Origin: Rhodobacterales bacterium
GTDB lineage: Bacteria; Pseudomonadota; Alphaproteobacteria; Rhizobiales; Stappiaceae
Direction: 5' to 3'
DNA: 64,000 nt
Assembly: GCA_008107755.1 (NCBI GenBank)
Contig: VIRH01000088.1
Coordinates: 144,539-208,538, forward strand
In this document: positions 35,174-44,062 of the stretch, in pieces
Layout of the letters: every line of letters begins with the position of its first letter
How positions within the stretch are numbered: position 1 is the first letter of the stretch
The notes under the pieces: generated by a model
Databases searched by the model: none
What the model saw: only the letters and a program-made list of their open reading frames with translations
Told to the model about the DNA's origin: nothing
Position numbers and translations under genes: made by a program

Positions 35174-35261
35174 TGTGTCGAAATCGACACATGCCCCGTT
35201 CAGGCATGTGTCACAAACGACCCAAATGGGTGTCGCATGTGACGATAGAAGCTTGCGACAC
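35174..35261 (+). promoter_or_regulatory. Array of TGTGTCG half sites, probable DctD upstream activation sites
   Basis: A near-perfect dyad TGTGTCGAAATCGACACA occupies 35174-35191. Further half sites of the same type follow: ATGTGTCAC (35205-35213), GTGTCGCA (35230-35237) and TGCGACAC (35254-35261), the last two forming a second dyad. They lie 50-137 bases upstream of the -24 element at 35311, as expected for enhancer sites of a sigma-54 activator. Assignment to DctD rests on context. Confidence 0.65.
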
Positions 35262-35310
35262 ATTTTGGTAAACTCCGGAAATCGGCGCATTTCAAGACGC
35301 AGGCGGCATT

Positions 35311-35325
35311 TGGCACAGAGTTTGC
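35311..35325 (+). promoter_or_regulatory. Sigma-54 (-24/-12) promoter of dctPQM
   Basis: TGGCACAGAGTTTGC: TGGCAC, five bases, TTGC, exactly the RpoN consensus, with GG at 35312 and GC at 35324. Predicted start about 35337, some 63 bases before the dctP ATG. The pairing with dctB/dctD four kilobases upstream makes this functionally convincing. Confidence 0.88.
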
Positions 35326-35399
35326 CATTAGGAAGTCGACCCGCCATCGCGCTGTCCGGCCGAAAGGTCGTCATACTGAAATGTCTGGGAGGACATCCA

Positions 35400-36407
35400 A
35401 TGAAGAAATTTGTTCTCGCCGCAGCTACCGCGGCGACGTTTGCCCTGTCTGCTAATGCGTATGCGGCTGACGCATGCGACGACGGTGAAATCGTCATCAA
35501 GTTCAGCCACGTGGTCGCCGCGACCGGCCACCCGAAGGGCGACGCCGCGACACTGCTCGCCGAGCGCGTCAACGACGAGATGAACGGCAAGGCCTGCATG
35601 CAGGTGTTCCCGAACTCTCAGCTCTTCGACGATGACAAGGTGATGGAAGCCCTGCTTCTTGGCGACGTTCAGCTTGCAGCACCGTCACTCTCTAAGTTCG
35701 AAGCCTATACGCTGAAGTTCCGCCTGTTCGACCTGCCGTTCCTGTTCCAGGATCTGGAAGCCGTCGAACGCTTCTCCACCGGTCCGGACGGCAAGGAACT
35801 CCTGAATTCCATGACCGACTACGGTTTCCAGGGCCTCGGCTACTGGAGCTCCGGTCTTAAGCAGTTCTCCGCCAACAAGCCGCTTCTGCTGCCGACCGAC
35901 GCCAAGGGCCTGAAGTTCCGCGTCCAGACGTCCGATGTGGCCGTTGCCATGATCGAGGCCCTTGACGCAAATGCTCAGAAACTTGCCTTCAAGGAAGTTT
36001 ACGGTGCGCTGCAGACCGGTGTTGTGGATGGTCAGGAAAACACCTGGTCCAACATCTACACCCAGAAGTTCTTCGAAGTGCAGGACGGCATCACCGAGAC
36101 GAACCACCAGCTCCTGGCCTATCTGCTCGTCACCTCCGACGAATGGCTGAACAGCCTTGACCCGGATGTGCGCGACCAGTTCATGACCATCGTGGAAGAA
36201 GTCACCGCGACCGCCAACGGCAAAGTCGCGAACCAGGAAGCCAAGAACCGCCAGAACATTCTGGACGCCGGTTCCACCATTCGCGAACTGACGCCGGACC
36301 AGCGCAAGGCCTGGGTCGATACGATGAAGCCGGTCTGGAATAAGTTCGAAGGCGACATCGGCAAGGACCTGATCGACTCGGCGGTTGCGTCCAACAACCC
36401 CAGCTGA
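35400..36407 (+). CDS. dctP: TRAP transporter C4-dicarboxylate-binding protein
   Basis: A 335-residue periplasmic receptor. Signal peptide ends NAYAADA. The DctP fold is seen in IVIKFSHVVAATGHPKGDA, FPNSQLFDDDKVMEAL, LKFRVQTSDVAVAM with the carboxylate-binding Arg, and YGALQTGVVDGQENTW. Start at 35400 behind GGGAGGACATCCA. First gene of a dctPQM operon under a sigma-54 promoter. C4-dicarboxylates are the most probable ligands. Confidence 0.92.
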   Translation: MKKFVLAAATAATFALSANAYAADACDDGEIVIKFSHVVAATGHPKGDAATLLAERVNDEMNGKACMQVFPNSQLFDDDKVMEALLLGDVQLAAPSLSKFEAYTLKFRLFDLPFLFQDLEAVERFSTGPDGKELLNSMTDYGFQGLGYWSSGLKQFSANKPLLLPTDAKGLKFRVQTSDVAVAMIEALDANAQKLAFKEVYGALQTGVVDGQENTWSNIYTQKFFEVQDGITETNHQLLAYLLVTSDEWLNSLDPDVRDQFMTIVEEVTATANGKVANQEAKNRQNILDAGSTIRELTPDQRKAWVDTMKPVWNKFEGDIGKDLIDSAVASNNPS

Positions 36408-36430
36408 TCCAGCTCGTACGAGCTGATCCG

Positions 36431-36453
36431 AAGGGCCGGTCCAACCGGCCCTT
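36431..36453 (+). terminator. Intercistronic hairpin between dctP and dctQ
   Basis: AAGGGCCGG (36431-36439) pairs with CCGGCCCTT (36445-36453), loop of 5 bases, no strong T-tract. A palindrome AGCTCGTACGAGCT (36411-36424) precedes it. In transport operons such structures stabilise the receptor mRNA and dampen permease expression, giving an excess of receptor. Confidence 0.55.
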
Positions 36454-36531
36454 CCCTTCCTGACAGCCGGAGCCGGGAGCACGGGCGCGGCTACGCACAA
36501 TAAGCCTCAAGGCGATATTCGGGGAAAATTC

Positions 36532-37152
36532 ATGCAACGCGTCGACAACTGGGTCACGCGCTTCGAGGAGGGCGTTCTCGCCTTTCTCCTGGCGGCAATG
36601 ACACTCGTATCCTTCACCCAGGTGGTGGCACGATACGGCTTCAACTCCGGCTGGACCGGGGCTCTTGAATTCACACGTATCCTCTTTGCCTGGCTGATCC
36701 TGTTCGGAATGAGCTATGGCGTGAAAATCGGTTCCCACCTCGGGGTCGATGCGGTCATTCGCATGTTCCCGAAGCCGCTGTTCCGGGCCGCCGCCGTGTT
36801 TGGCGCCCTGTGCGGTGTCGTCTATGCGCTGACGCTCCTGTGGGGCGGCTGGCTGCACATATTCGGCATCGATGCCAGGGGCGGCGCCATCGACTACTGG
36901 TCGAAGATGTACAAGATCGGCATCGGGCTCGATGACCTGCGTTATCCCGAGATCGTCATCGAAACCTTCGGCACCAAGGAACGCGTCCAGCGCTGGATCG
37001 CCTACATCATCCTGCCGGTCGGTCTCGCCCTTTTCCTGTTCCGCTGCCTTCAGGCGGCCTGGCAGATCATTACCGGCGAACGCGAGATGATGATCGCCGC
37101 TCACGAGGCTGAAGACCTCGTTGCGGAAAACAAAGACATTCTGAAAGACTGA
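36532..37152 (+). CDS. dctQ: TRAP transporter small permease
   Basis: A 206-residue membrane protein with four helices: FLLAAMTLVSFTQVVARYGF, FTRILFAWLILFGMSYGVK, FGALCGVVYALTLLW and YIILPVGLALFLFRCLQAA. The motif between the first helices (RYGFN...W) is typical of DctQ. It scaffolds the receptor with DctM. An insertion of about 30 residues after the third helix is longer than in minimal DctQ proteins. Confidence 0.9.
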   Translation: MQRVDNWVTRFEEGVLAFLLAAMTLVSFTQVVARYGFNSGWTGALEFTRILFAWLILFGMSYGVKIGSHLGVDAVIRMFPKPLFRAAAVFGALCGVVYALTLLWGGWLHIFGIDARGGAIDYWSKMYKIGIGLDDLRYPEIVIETFGTKERVQRWIAYIILPVGLALFLFRCLQAAWQIITGEREMMIAAHEAEDLVAENKDILKD

Positions 37153-37162
37153 GGCGGGGCAG

Positions 37163-38566
37163 ATGGAAGCAGCAATTCTCTTTATTCTCGTCCTCGGACT
37201 TTTGTTTCTGGGCGTTCCAATCTCCATCTCGCTGGGCCTTTCCAGCGTTCTGGCAATCGCCATCTTCTCTCAGGACTCGATCTCGTCGGTCGCCCTGCAG
37301 CTCTTCACGGCTTCGCAGAACTACACGCTTCTCGCGATTCCGTTCTTCGTGCTGGCGTCCGCCTTCATGTCGACCGGTGGGGTTGCGCGGCGCATCATTC
37401 GCTTCGCGATCGCCTGCGTCGGCCACCTCCGTGGCGGTCTCGCCATTGCGGCCGTTTTTTCCTGCATGCTCTTTGCAGCGCTTTCCGGCTCGTCTCCGGC
37501 GACCGTCGTCGCGATCGGCACGATCGCCATCGCCGGCATGCGCCAGGTCGGTTACACGAAGGAATTCGCGGCGGGCGTCATTGCGAACGCCGGTACGCTC
37601 GGCATCCTGATCCCGCCATCCATCGTCATGGTGGTCTATTCCGCGGCCACGGACGTGTCGGTCGGCCGCATGTTCCTGGCAGGCGTCATTCCCGGTCTTG
37701 TTGCGGGTCTCATGCTCATGGTGGCTATCTACATCAACGCGCGCATCAAGAACATGCCCAAGCAGCCTTTCGCAGGCATGGGCGAAATTCTGGGCGCAGC
37801 CGGCGAAGCCGCCTTCGGTCTTCTGCTGATCGTCATCATTCTCGGCGGCATTTACGGCGGCATCTTCACGCCGACGGAGGCGGCTGCGGTTGCCGCAGTC
37901 TACTCCTTCCTCATCGCGATCTTCATCTATCGCGACATGGGCCCGCTCAAAGGCGTGCCGATGCGCAAGGAAGGCGAAGGCCTGGCGGGGGCAATTGGTC
38001 GGAACGTCATGCTGACGGTCGTCTACTTCCTGCCCGGCTGCTTCCATCCCGATACCAAGAAGGTTCTGGTGGATGCGGCCAAGACGACGATCATGCTGAT
38101 GTTCATCATCGTCAATGCCCTCCTCTTCGCCCACGTCCTGACGTCCGAGCGTATTCCGCAGGCGATCACCGACTGGATGGTCGGGGCCGGGTTCAACTGG
38201 TTCACCTTCCTGATCGCGGTCAACCTGCTGCTTCTGCTGGGTGGCCAGTTCATGGAGCCGTCCGGTCTGCTGCTGATCGTGGCGCCCGTTGTGTTCCCGA
38301 TCGGGATGGAACTTGGCGTCGATCCGGTCCATCTCGGCATCATCATGGTGGTGAACATGGAAATCGGCATGATCACACCGCCCATCGGCCTCAACCTCTT
38401 CGTGACTTCGGGGATAACAGGGATGAGCCTGGTTCAGGTGGTGAAGGCCGCGGCGCCCTTCGTGATGATCCTGTTCCTGTTCCTCATCATGGTCACCTAT
38501 ATTCCGGCCTTGTCGACCTGGCTGCCCTACAGCCTGATGGGTCCGGAAATCATCACCAACCGGTGA
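37163..38566 (+). CDS. dctM: TRAP transporter large permease
   Basis: A 467-residue transport subunit with 11-12 helices. Family motifs: AIPFFVLASAFMSTGG, FAALSGSSPATVVAIG, GILIPPSIVMVVY and, in the second half, GGQFMEPSGLLLI and MITPPIGLNLF. It is the sodium-coupled transport path for the substrate delivered by DctP. Ten bases after dctQ. Slightly longer than average because of a loop around residues 280-310. Confidence 0.95.
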   Translation: MEAAILFILVLGLLFLGVPISISLGLSSVLAIAIFSQDSISSVALQLFTASQNYTLLAIPFFVLASAFMSTGGVARRIIRFAIACVGHLRGGLAIAAVFSCMLFAALSGSSPATVVAIGTIAIAGMRQVGYTKEFAAGVIANAGTLGILIPPSIVMVVYSAATDVSVGRMFLAGVIPGLVAGLMLMVAIYINARIKNMPKQPFAGMGEILGAAGEAAFGLLLIVIILGGIYGGIFTPTEAAAVAAVYSFLIAIFIYRDMGPLKGVPMRKEGEGLAGAIGRNVMLTVVYFLPGCFHPDTKKVLVDAAKTTIMLMFIIVNALLFAHVLTSERIPQAITDWMVGAGFNWFTFLIAVNLLLLLGGQFMEPSGLLLIVAPVVFPIGMELGVDPVHLGIIMVVNMEIGMITPPIGLNLFVTSGITGMSLVQVVKAAAPFVMILFLFLIMVTYIPALSTWLPYSLMGPEIITNR

Positions 38567-38584
38567 GTGCCGGCTGAAAAGACA

Positions 38585-38610
38585 AGTGGTGGGCGTCCTC
38601 GCCCGCCACT
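38585..38610 (+). terminator. Hairpin after dctM
   Basis: AGTGGTGGGCG (38585-38595) pairs with CGCCCGCCACT (38600-38610), 11 pairs with one G-T, loop TCCT, beginning 18 bases past the dctM stop. There is no T-run, so it may be a transcript-end hairpin rather than a classic intrinsic terminator. Confidence 0.5.
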
Positions 38611-38672
38611 CAACTCGGCGGCTCGGGCTGACACATGCCCGAGGCCGCATTTCCGGTTTTTCGGGACGGCTT

Positions 38673-39017
38673 CTAAAGGCTGTCCAGGTAACTCGCGATC
38701 ATGCTTCTGGACTGACGAATGTCCTCAAGTTTCCGGTCCAGTTTCGACAGTTCGCCTGACAAGCGGGCCCGCAGCTTGTCACAGGGATGAAAGCGCGGTT
38801 CGGGACTGATGATGCAGGGCAGGAGGTCGTGCATGGCCTCGATCGTCAGCCCGGCATCCGCAAGCTGGCGAATGCGCCGTGCCTGCTCGAGATCCTCTTC
38901 GGAATAGTCCCGGTAACCGCTTTCCCTGCGGGCGGGGCTTAAAAGACCTTCCCGCTCATAGTATCTCAGCATTCGAAGGCTGATGCCGCTGCGTTCCGCG
39001 ATTTCTCCAATCTGCAC
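38673..39017 (-). CDS. MerR family transcriptional regulator
   Basis: A 114-residue regulator beginning with GTG at 39017. The winged HTH is IGEIAERSGISLRMLRYYER and ESGYRDYSEEDLEQARRIR; then a dimerisation helix. Cysteines lie at LLPCIIS and FHPCDKLR, possible sensor residues. Transcribed divergently from an alpha/beta hydrolase; a long palindrome lies between the genes. Confidence 0.85.
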   Translation of the reverse strand: MQIGEIAERSGISLRMLRYYEREGLLSPARRESGYRDYSEEDLEQARRIRQLADAGLTIEAMHDLLPCIISPEPRFHPCDKLRARLSGELSKLDRKLEDIRQSRSMIASYLDSL

Positions 39018-39040
39018 GACAATGTCCCTCGAATTTCGTC

Positions 39041-39065
39041 TTGACCCTGACAGCGCTGTCAGGGT
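39041..39065 (+). promoter_or_regulatory. MerR-type operator with 22-bp perfect palindrome
   Basis: Bases 39044-39065 form a perfect 22-bp palindrome whose left arm is ACCCTGACAGC. It overlaps TTGACC (39041-39046), a likely -35 element of the rightward hydrolase gene. MerR proteins bind a dyad between -35 and -10, so this is the expected operator; a good -10 was not clear. Confidence 0.75.
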
Positions 39066-39104
39066 GCAGGAAAGATCCAGCAGGATCAAGACGGAGTGAC
39101 GAGA

Positions 39105-39899
39105 ATGTCGAAAATCGAACATTTCCAATCGGGTAAGGCGACAATCGGCTATCGGGACGAGGGCGAGGGGCCGGCTCTGGTGCTTGTTCACGGTACCGGC
39201 GGCGACGGGGCCGCAAACTGGGACCTGGTCGTTCCTCATATAAAAGGACGCCGGATCCTGCGTCCCGATTACGCCGGATCCGGTCTGACCGAGGACACGA
39301 CCCGAACCCTGACGCTGGACCACCTGGCCGACCAGGTGCTCGCTGCGATGGATCATGCCGGGATCGAAACCTGTGACCTTGCAGGGTTCTCGCTCGGCGC
39401 CGCCGTCGCGGTGCGTATTGCGGCCCGCAATCCCGGGCGGATAGAGAACCTCATACTGCTGGGTGGATTCGCCTCAGGTGCCGATCCGCGTTCGCGATTG
39501 CAGTTCGATCTCTGGATCGAACTGGCCGAGCGGGACCGGCAGACGCTGGCACGACTTCTCCTTTTGACAGGGTTCAGCGCTGATCACGTCGCGAAGATGG
39601 AAAACCTGGACGAGGTGGTTTCCCAGATGGTCGAGTTCACCAACTGGGAGGGCATGGTTCGCCAGGCGAAGCTCGACAGCGAAATTGACGTTTCCGCCGA
39701 TCTGGCATCGGTCACTGGGCGCACGCTGGTTCTGGGAAACCGGCAGGACCAGATGGTGCCTCCCTCCGCTTCAGAGGAACTCGCGGCTGGCATTGCAGAT
39801 GCACGCCTTGGCTGGATCGACGGACCGCATCTGTCGCCCATGGAGTGTCCCGCAGAGGTCGCAGCTGCCGTCAGCGCGTTTCTGGACAGGAGAGCCTGA
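39105..39899 (+). CDS. Alpha/beta-fold hydrolase
   Basis: A 264-residue hydrolase: oxyanion-hole region LVLVHGTGGDGAANW, nucleophile elbow CDLAGFSLGAAVA (Ser), catalytic Asp in LGNRQDQMVP and His in IDGPHLSPME. Start at the ATG 39105, 8 bases after CGGAG. Divergent from the MerR gene that probably controls it; substrate unknown. Confidence 0.85.
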   Translation: MSKIEHFQSGKATIGYRDEGEGPALVLVHGTGGDGAANWDLVVPHIKGRRILRPDYAGSGLTEDTTRTLTLDHLADQVLAAMDHAGIETCDLAGFSLGAAVAVRIAARNPGRIENLILLGGFASGADPRSRLQFDLWIELAERDRQTLARLLLLTGFSADHVAKMENLDEVVSQMVEFTNWEGMVRQAKLDSEIDVSADLASVTGRTLVLGNRQDQMVPPSASEELAAGIADARLGWIDGPHLSPMECPAEVAAAVSAFLDRRA

Positions 39900-39985
39900 G
39901 GCTCGTCTTCCATGAAGTGCCGTCATTCTGACCACGGTGCAGAAAAGATGGGTGAAGCCGGGTGCTGATCCGGCATGAAAACAAG

Positions 39986-40013
39986 GAAACCGGCCCCGAA
40001 TGGGACCGGTTTC
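39986..40013. terminator. Shared terminator hairpin, hydrolase / SCP2 genes
   Basis: GAAACCGG (39986-39993) pairs with CCGGTTTC (40006-40013), and after one mismatch CCC pairs with GGG, loop GAAT-like. On the minus strand it is followed by CTTGTTTTC. It lies between convergent genes and can serve both, better for the SCP2 gene. Confidence 0.6.
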
Positions 40014-40039
40014 AAACTCTCGGACGTTCGCCAATGCGC

Positions 40040-40321
40040 CTAGACGATGCTGCCGAGCTTCATGGCGACGCTCATGTCGCCGTCGACCTTGAGCTTGCCG
40101 CTCATGAAGGCGGACGTCGGGTTCAGGTCGCCTGCCAGCATGTCGCCAAGATCGTCGGCGGACATGCGGATCGTGCAGTCGGCGTCCTTGTCCTCGTTGG
40201 TAACCTCCGCCCCCTCCACGAAAATGACGCCGTCCTTGCCGAGGTCAAATTTCACGCTGTCCTCGATACCGCCGCCGGCGACTTTTTCACGAACGCTCTG
40301 GGTGAGCTGTTCCAGTGACAT
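40040..40321 (-). CDS. SCP2 sterol-carrier domain protein
   Basis: A 93-residue protein with the SCP2 lipid-binding fold: KFDLGKDGVIFVEGAEV and IRMSADDLGDMLAGDLNPTS, and MSGKLKVDGDMSVAMKL at the end. Stand-alone SCP2 proteins may carry fatty acyl-CoA or other lipids; no partner is adjacent. Start at 40321 after a GGGAGT site. Confidence 0.88.
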   Translation of the reverse strand: MSLEQLTQSVREKVAGGGIEDSVKFDLGKDGVIFVEGAEVTNEDKDADCTIRMSADDLGDMLAGDLNPTSAFMSGKLKVDGDMSVAMKLGSIV

Positions 40322-40466
40322 TTCAGGTACTCCCATCTGCAATTCGGGCCACGGCCCGATCGTATATCCTCTTCAAGCATGACGCTTACGTAATCGTCAA
40401 GCGCAGATACCGCCCGGCATGCGCCGGGCGTCCTGTCGCACAGAGGTTCTTCATAAAAATGGCGGT

Positions 40467-42266
40467 TCAGTGATTGTCGCGCGGCAGGCCTCTTGTGTGC
40501 GCGACGTCCTGATATTTCACGGCCGGCTCCAGCACCATGCCCTTGTCGAACTGCCCGATCATGGACCGCTGGATTTCCTGCCAGGGGGTCTGGCTTTCTG
40601 CGAACTTGAAACCCCCGGCCGCTTCCAGTTCCTGTCGGCGACGCGTCAGCTCCTCGTCGGAGATCAGAATATTCGCCGTACCTTTTCTCAGATCGATCCG
40701 CACCTGGTCGCCGGTCTTCAGAAGCGCAAGCCCGCCCATGGCGGCGGCTTCGGGAGAGGCGTTCAGGATCGACGGCGATCCGGAGGTGCCGGACTGGCGA
40801 CCGTCGCCGATGCAGGGCAGCTCGGTAATGCCGCGCTTGATGAGGGCTGCCGGCGGCTGCATGTTCACCACTTCCGCGCCGCCCGGATAACCGATGGGCC
40901 CGGTGCCACGAATGAACAGCATGCAGGTCTCGTCGATCTCGAGATCCGGATCCTCGATGCGGTGATGATAGTCCTCCGGACCTTCGAAGACGATCGCACG
41001 GCCCTCGAAGGCTTCCGGATCGTCCGGGTTGGACAGATAGCGATCGCGAAACTGGCTGGAGATCACGCTGGTTTTCATGATCGCGCTGTCGAAGAGGTTG
41101 CCCTTCAGATTGATGAACCCGGCCCGCTCCTTCATCGGCGTGCCGTACGGCTTGATCACATCGGGCAGGTCGGTCTCGATGCCCTCGCAGTTCTCGCCGA
41201 TGGATTTGCCGTTCGCGGTCACGGCGCCTGGATGGGGCATTTTGCCGTTGCGCATCAGTTCGGCCACCACGGCGGGCACGCCGCCGGCATGGAAATAGTC
41301 TTCGCCGAGATACTCGCCCGCCGGCTGGAGGTTCACCAGCAGCGGAATGTCGTGGCCGACGGCCTGCCAGTCGTCGTTGTCCAGTTCAACGCCGAGGTGG
41401 CGCGCAATGCCGTTGAGGTGGATGGGAGCGTTTGTCGAACCGCCGATCGCCGAGTTGACCACAATTGCGTTCTCGAAGGCCTGTCGGGTCATGATATCGG
41501 AGGGCTTCAGGTCCTCGTGAACCATCTCCACGATGCGCTTGCCGGTTTCATAGGAAATGCCGCCGCGTTCGCGATAGGGAGCGGGAATGGCCGCGGAGCC
41601 GGGAAGCTGCATGCCGAGGGCTTCGGCAAGCGAGTTCATGGTCGTCGCGGTGCCCATCGTGTTGCAATAGCCGACGGACGGCGCCGAAGACGACACGATA
41701 TCCATGAAGCCCGGATAGTCGATTTCGCCGGCGGCGAGCATCTGCCGCGCTTTCCAGACGATCGTGCCGGATCCGGTGCGCTCGCCCTTGTACCAACCAT
41801 TCAGCATCGGCCCGACGGACAGGGCGATTGCCGGAATGTTCACCGTGGCGGCGGCCATCAGGCAGGCCGGGGTGGTCTTGTCGCAGCCAATGGTCAGGAC
41901 GACGCCATCGATCGGATAGCCGTAAAGCAGTTCGACGAGGCCAAGATAGGCAAGGTTCCGGTCCAGCGTCGCCGTCGGGCGCTTTCCGGTTTCCTGTATC
42001 GGATGAACCGGAAACTCGAACGCGATCCCGCCTGCTTCGCGAATGCCTTCGCGCACGCGTTTGGCCAGTTCCAGGTGATGACGGTTGCAAGGCGACAGGT
42101 CGGAGCCGGTCTGGGCAATGCCGATGATCGGCTTGCCGGACTGCAGCTCCTCGCGGGTGAGGCCAAAATTGAGGTAGCGCTCGATGTAAAGAGCCGTCAT
42201 GCCCGGATTGCCCGGGTTGTCGAACCAGGCAGCAGACCGCAGCTTGGGTTGTTTGGTATCACTCAT
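40467..42266 (-). CDS. IlvD/Edd family sugar-acid dehydratase
   Basis: A 599-residue enzyme. Cluster cysteines are in [21 protein letters not shown] and [11 protein letters not shown], as in [2Fe-2S] sugar-acid dehydratases (L-arabonate, D-xylonate). The magnesium-binding region and [11 protein letters not shown] are also present. The length and sequence separate it from dihydroxyacid dehydratase (IlvD) itself. It would convert an aldonic acid to a 2-keto-3-deoxy acid. No sugar dehydrogenase or aldolase neighbours, so the sugar is unassigned. Confidence 0.88.
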   Translation of the reverse strand: MSDTKQPKLRSAAWFDNPGNPGMTALYIERYLNFGLTREELQSGKPIIGIAQTGSDLSPCNRHHLELAKRVREGIREAGGIAFEFPVHPIQETGKRPTATLDRNLAYLGLVELLYGYPIDGVVLTIGCDKTTPACLMAAATVNIPAIALSVGPMLNGWYKGERTGSGTIVWKARQMLAAGEIDYPGFMDIVSSSAPSVGYCNTMGTATTMNSLAEALGMQLPGSAAIPAPYRERGGISYETGKRIVEMVHEDLKPSDIMTRQAFENAIVVNSAIGGSTNAPIHLNGIARHLGVELDNDDWQAVGHDIPLLVNLQPAGEYLGEDYFHAGGVPAVVAELMRNGKMPHPGAVTANGKSIGENCEGIETDLPDVIKPYGTPMKERAGFINLKGNLFDSAIMKTSVISSQFRDRYLSNPDDPEAFEGRAIVFEGPEDYHHRIEDPDLEIDETCMLFIRGTGPIGYPGGAEVVNMQPPAALIKRGITELPCIGDGRQSGTSGSPSILNASPEAAAMGGLALLKTGDQVRIDLRKGTANILISDEELTRRRQELEAAGGFKFAESQTPWQEIQRSMIGQFDKGMVLEPAVKYQDVAHTRGLPRDNH

Positions 42267-42374
42267 CGCGCCTCTTCCCTCAATTCCAATATTCCGATTG
42301 GTTGAGTTCGATAAACACCACCTCCCGGGCGGTGTAAAGGCGGCGCGATTTCGAATCCGTTCGGGTGTGCCCGC

Positions 42375-43946
42375 TCAGGTGAATTTATTCGTCCTTCTGA
42401 GGGTGTCAGCGACGGAAAAGCGCGCAAATGCCCAAAGAATTCCAAGGTTCAGCGTGAACAGCAAAGGGGCGGCGGACAGCGGCGCGACGGCAAGGGCACC
42501 GCAGATGCCGCCCAGCAGCCAGAAGCTCGTCAGGACCCGTCGAGCGTGAACGGCCAGCAGATTGCGTCGCATTGCCAGTCCCTTCAGCGCCGGAAACGCG
42601 CCGATGTCGTCGGTATTGCTGACCGCGATGGGCACCGGTTCGCCGGTCCCGTCGCCGCGTGCGACTGCACCCGCATCGTAAAGCTCCAGCGAGCTTCGGT
42701 CCTGCGACAGGGTCAGGACCAGCGCCGATGCTCCCGATGCCGATGTGAAGCGCGACCCGGCTTGCATTGCCGTTTCTCCCGGTGCGGGATCGTCGAACGG
42801 CTCCAGGCCCAGCATGCCTGCAAGCGCTTCGCGTGTCTTCAGGCTTTCGCCCGAGTAAAGCCAGGGCACAAGGCCTTCCGATCTCAGCGCCATGCCGGCA
42901 ACGCCGGCATCCTGTCGCAGCGTTCCTTCAAGGCCCAAGACACCGACAACGCGCCCGGCAACGGCAACACGCAGGACCGTCTTGCCGTCAGCTTCCAGAG
43001 AGCGCGCAATGGCGTCGGCGGTAAAGCTGTCGATCTTCAAACGCTGCAACAGGCTCGTGGTGCCGATGACCACCGTCTGGCCGCCGAGAAGCGCCACGAC
43101 ACCAAGGCCCGGCGTCGGCTCGAAGCGGTCAGGCCGCTTCAGATCGACCTGCCATTGGGCGGCAAGCTGGCGAAGAGCCGCGGCAACGGGATGGCTGGAC
43201 CCGGATTCGGCTGACGCAGCTACGGCAAGCAGCGTTTTGGGCTCGTTGTTGAACGCCATGACGTTGGTGACCATGAGGTCGGGACCGGACATGACCGCAG
43301 CCCGGTCGATGATGATGTCGCGGGCATGCGCGATCCGGGTGAAGGCCTCCTGGCGCAGCTCCCGTGCTCCGGAGGCAAGCGCCGCCCGGTGAAAGACCTT
43401 GTCTGCGAAGGCGTTGATGCCGTCGATCAGGAAGGGCCACGACAGCACGAGGCTGAGGGTGAGGGCCATGGGCGCGCCGTCTGGCAACGCGATCCACCAG
43501 ACGCAGGCAACGACGAGGGCGAACCCGAGCGATGCGGATGCCTCCTTCAGCCCGCTGCGATCCCCGCGCGGCGGCAGCAGCGCGACGCCGAGCGCGCGCA
43601 GGGACATCATCAACGCTGCGCCGAAGGCCGGAAGGTTTGCAGTCTCCGAAACATGTCCGGCGAGCTGGGCCAGCGCGGTCACGGCCAGAAGAAAGGTGCA
43701 AACGGCAATGGTCAACAAGGTTAATGGACGCCCTGGAGCGCTGTTCAAGGAAAAAGACAGCGCCAGAAGCGAAAAAATAGATGAAAACATGCTGAAAATT
43801 AGAGCGCTGTAGACATCGCAGACCTGAAGTTGTGGCCATGTTTCGAAGTGTGCGGCGGCTGTAACGGCGGAACTCATCGCCAGAAACAGCGTGGAAAGGC
43901 TCATGAACAGGAACCAAAGCACTGATGCGATTGTCATTTTTGGCAT
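42375..43946 (-). CDS. Degenerate P-type (P1B-like) ATPase, probable pseudoenzyme
   Basis: A 523-residue membrane protein that aligns along the length of copper-type P-ATPases but with signature motifs altered. Six hydrophobic segments lie before residue 175 and two after 470. The metal-site CPC of helix 6 is SWP (residues 169-171). The phosphorylation motif DKTGT is DRAAV at residues 214-218. The nucleotide HP is kept (SSHPVAAAL, 252-253). TGD is SGE (365-367) and the hinge GDGxNDxP is missing. It has a hydrophobic start (MPKMTIASVLWFLFM) with no heavy-metal domain. ATP-driven transport is unlikely; sensing or scaffolding is possible. Start 43946 or 43937 is uncertain. Confidence 0.75.
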   Translation of the reverse strand: MPKMTIASVLWFLFMSLSTLFLAMSSAVTAAAHFETWPQLQVCDVYSALIFSMFSSIFSLLALSFSLNSAPGRPLTLLTIAVCTFLLAVTALAQLAGHVSETANLPAFGAALMMSLRALGVALLPPRGDRSGLKEASASLGFALVVACVWWIALPDGAPMALTLSLVLSWPFLIDGINAFADKVFHRAALASGARELRQEAFTRIAHARDIIIDRAAVMSGPDLMVTNVMAFNNEPKTLLAVAASAESGSSHPVAAALRQLAAQWQVDLKRPDRFEPTPGLGVVALLGGQTVVIGTTSLLQRLKIDSFTADAIARSLEADGKTVLRVAVAGRVVGVLGLEGTLRQDAGVAGMALRSEGLVPWLYSGESLKTREALAGMLGLEPFDDPAPGETAMQAGSRFTSASGASALVLTLSQDRSSLELYDAGAVARGDGTGEPVPIAVSNTDDIGAFPALKGLAMRRNLLAVHARRVLTSFWLLGGICGALAVAPLSAAPLLFTLNLGILWAFARFSVADTLRRTNKFT

Positions 43947-44062
43947 GGCTGCGGGCTTTCCCGACTGGAATTCTTGGTTTTGTCTGACGCTATGGGGACA
44001 CGCACCGGTCGAAGACACGTCCGGCGACCGGAAAAAAATGCGACACCGAGACCACGCAGGCA

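Noticed and set aside
35175..35399. Upstream extension of dctP to 35175
   Set aside because: It would read through the sigma-54 promoter and its upstream sites; the signal peptide begins at 35400 behind a good ribosome-binding site.
40419..42305. A 628-codon plus-strand frame opposite the IlvD/Edd dehydratase
   Set aside because: It is the complement of a well-conserved gene and shows no family motif.
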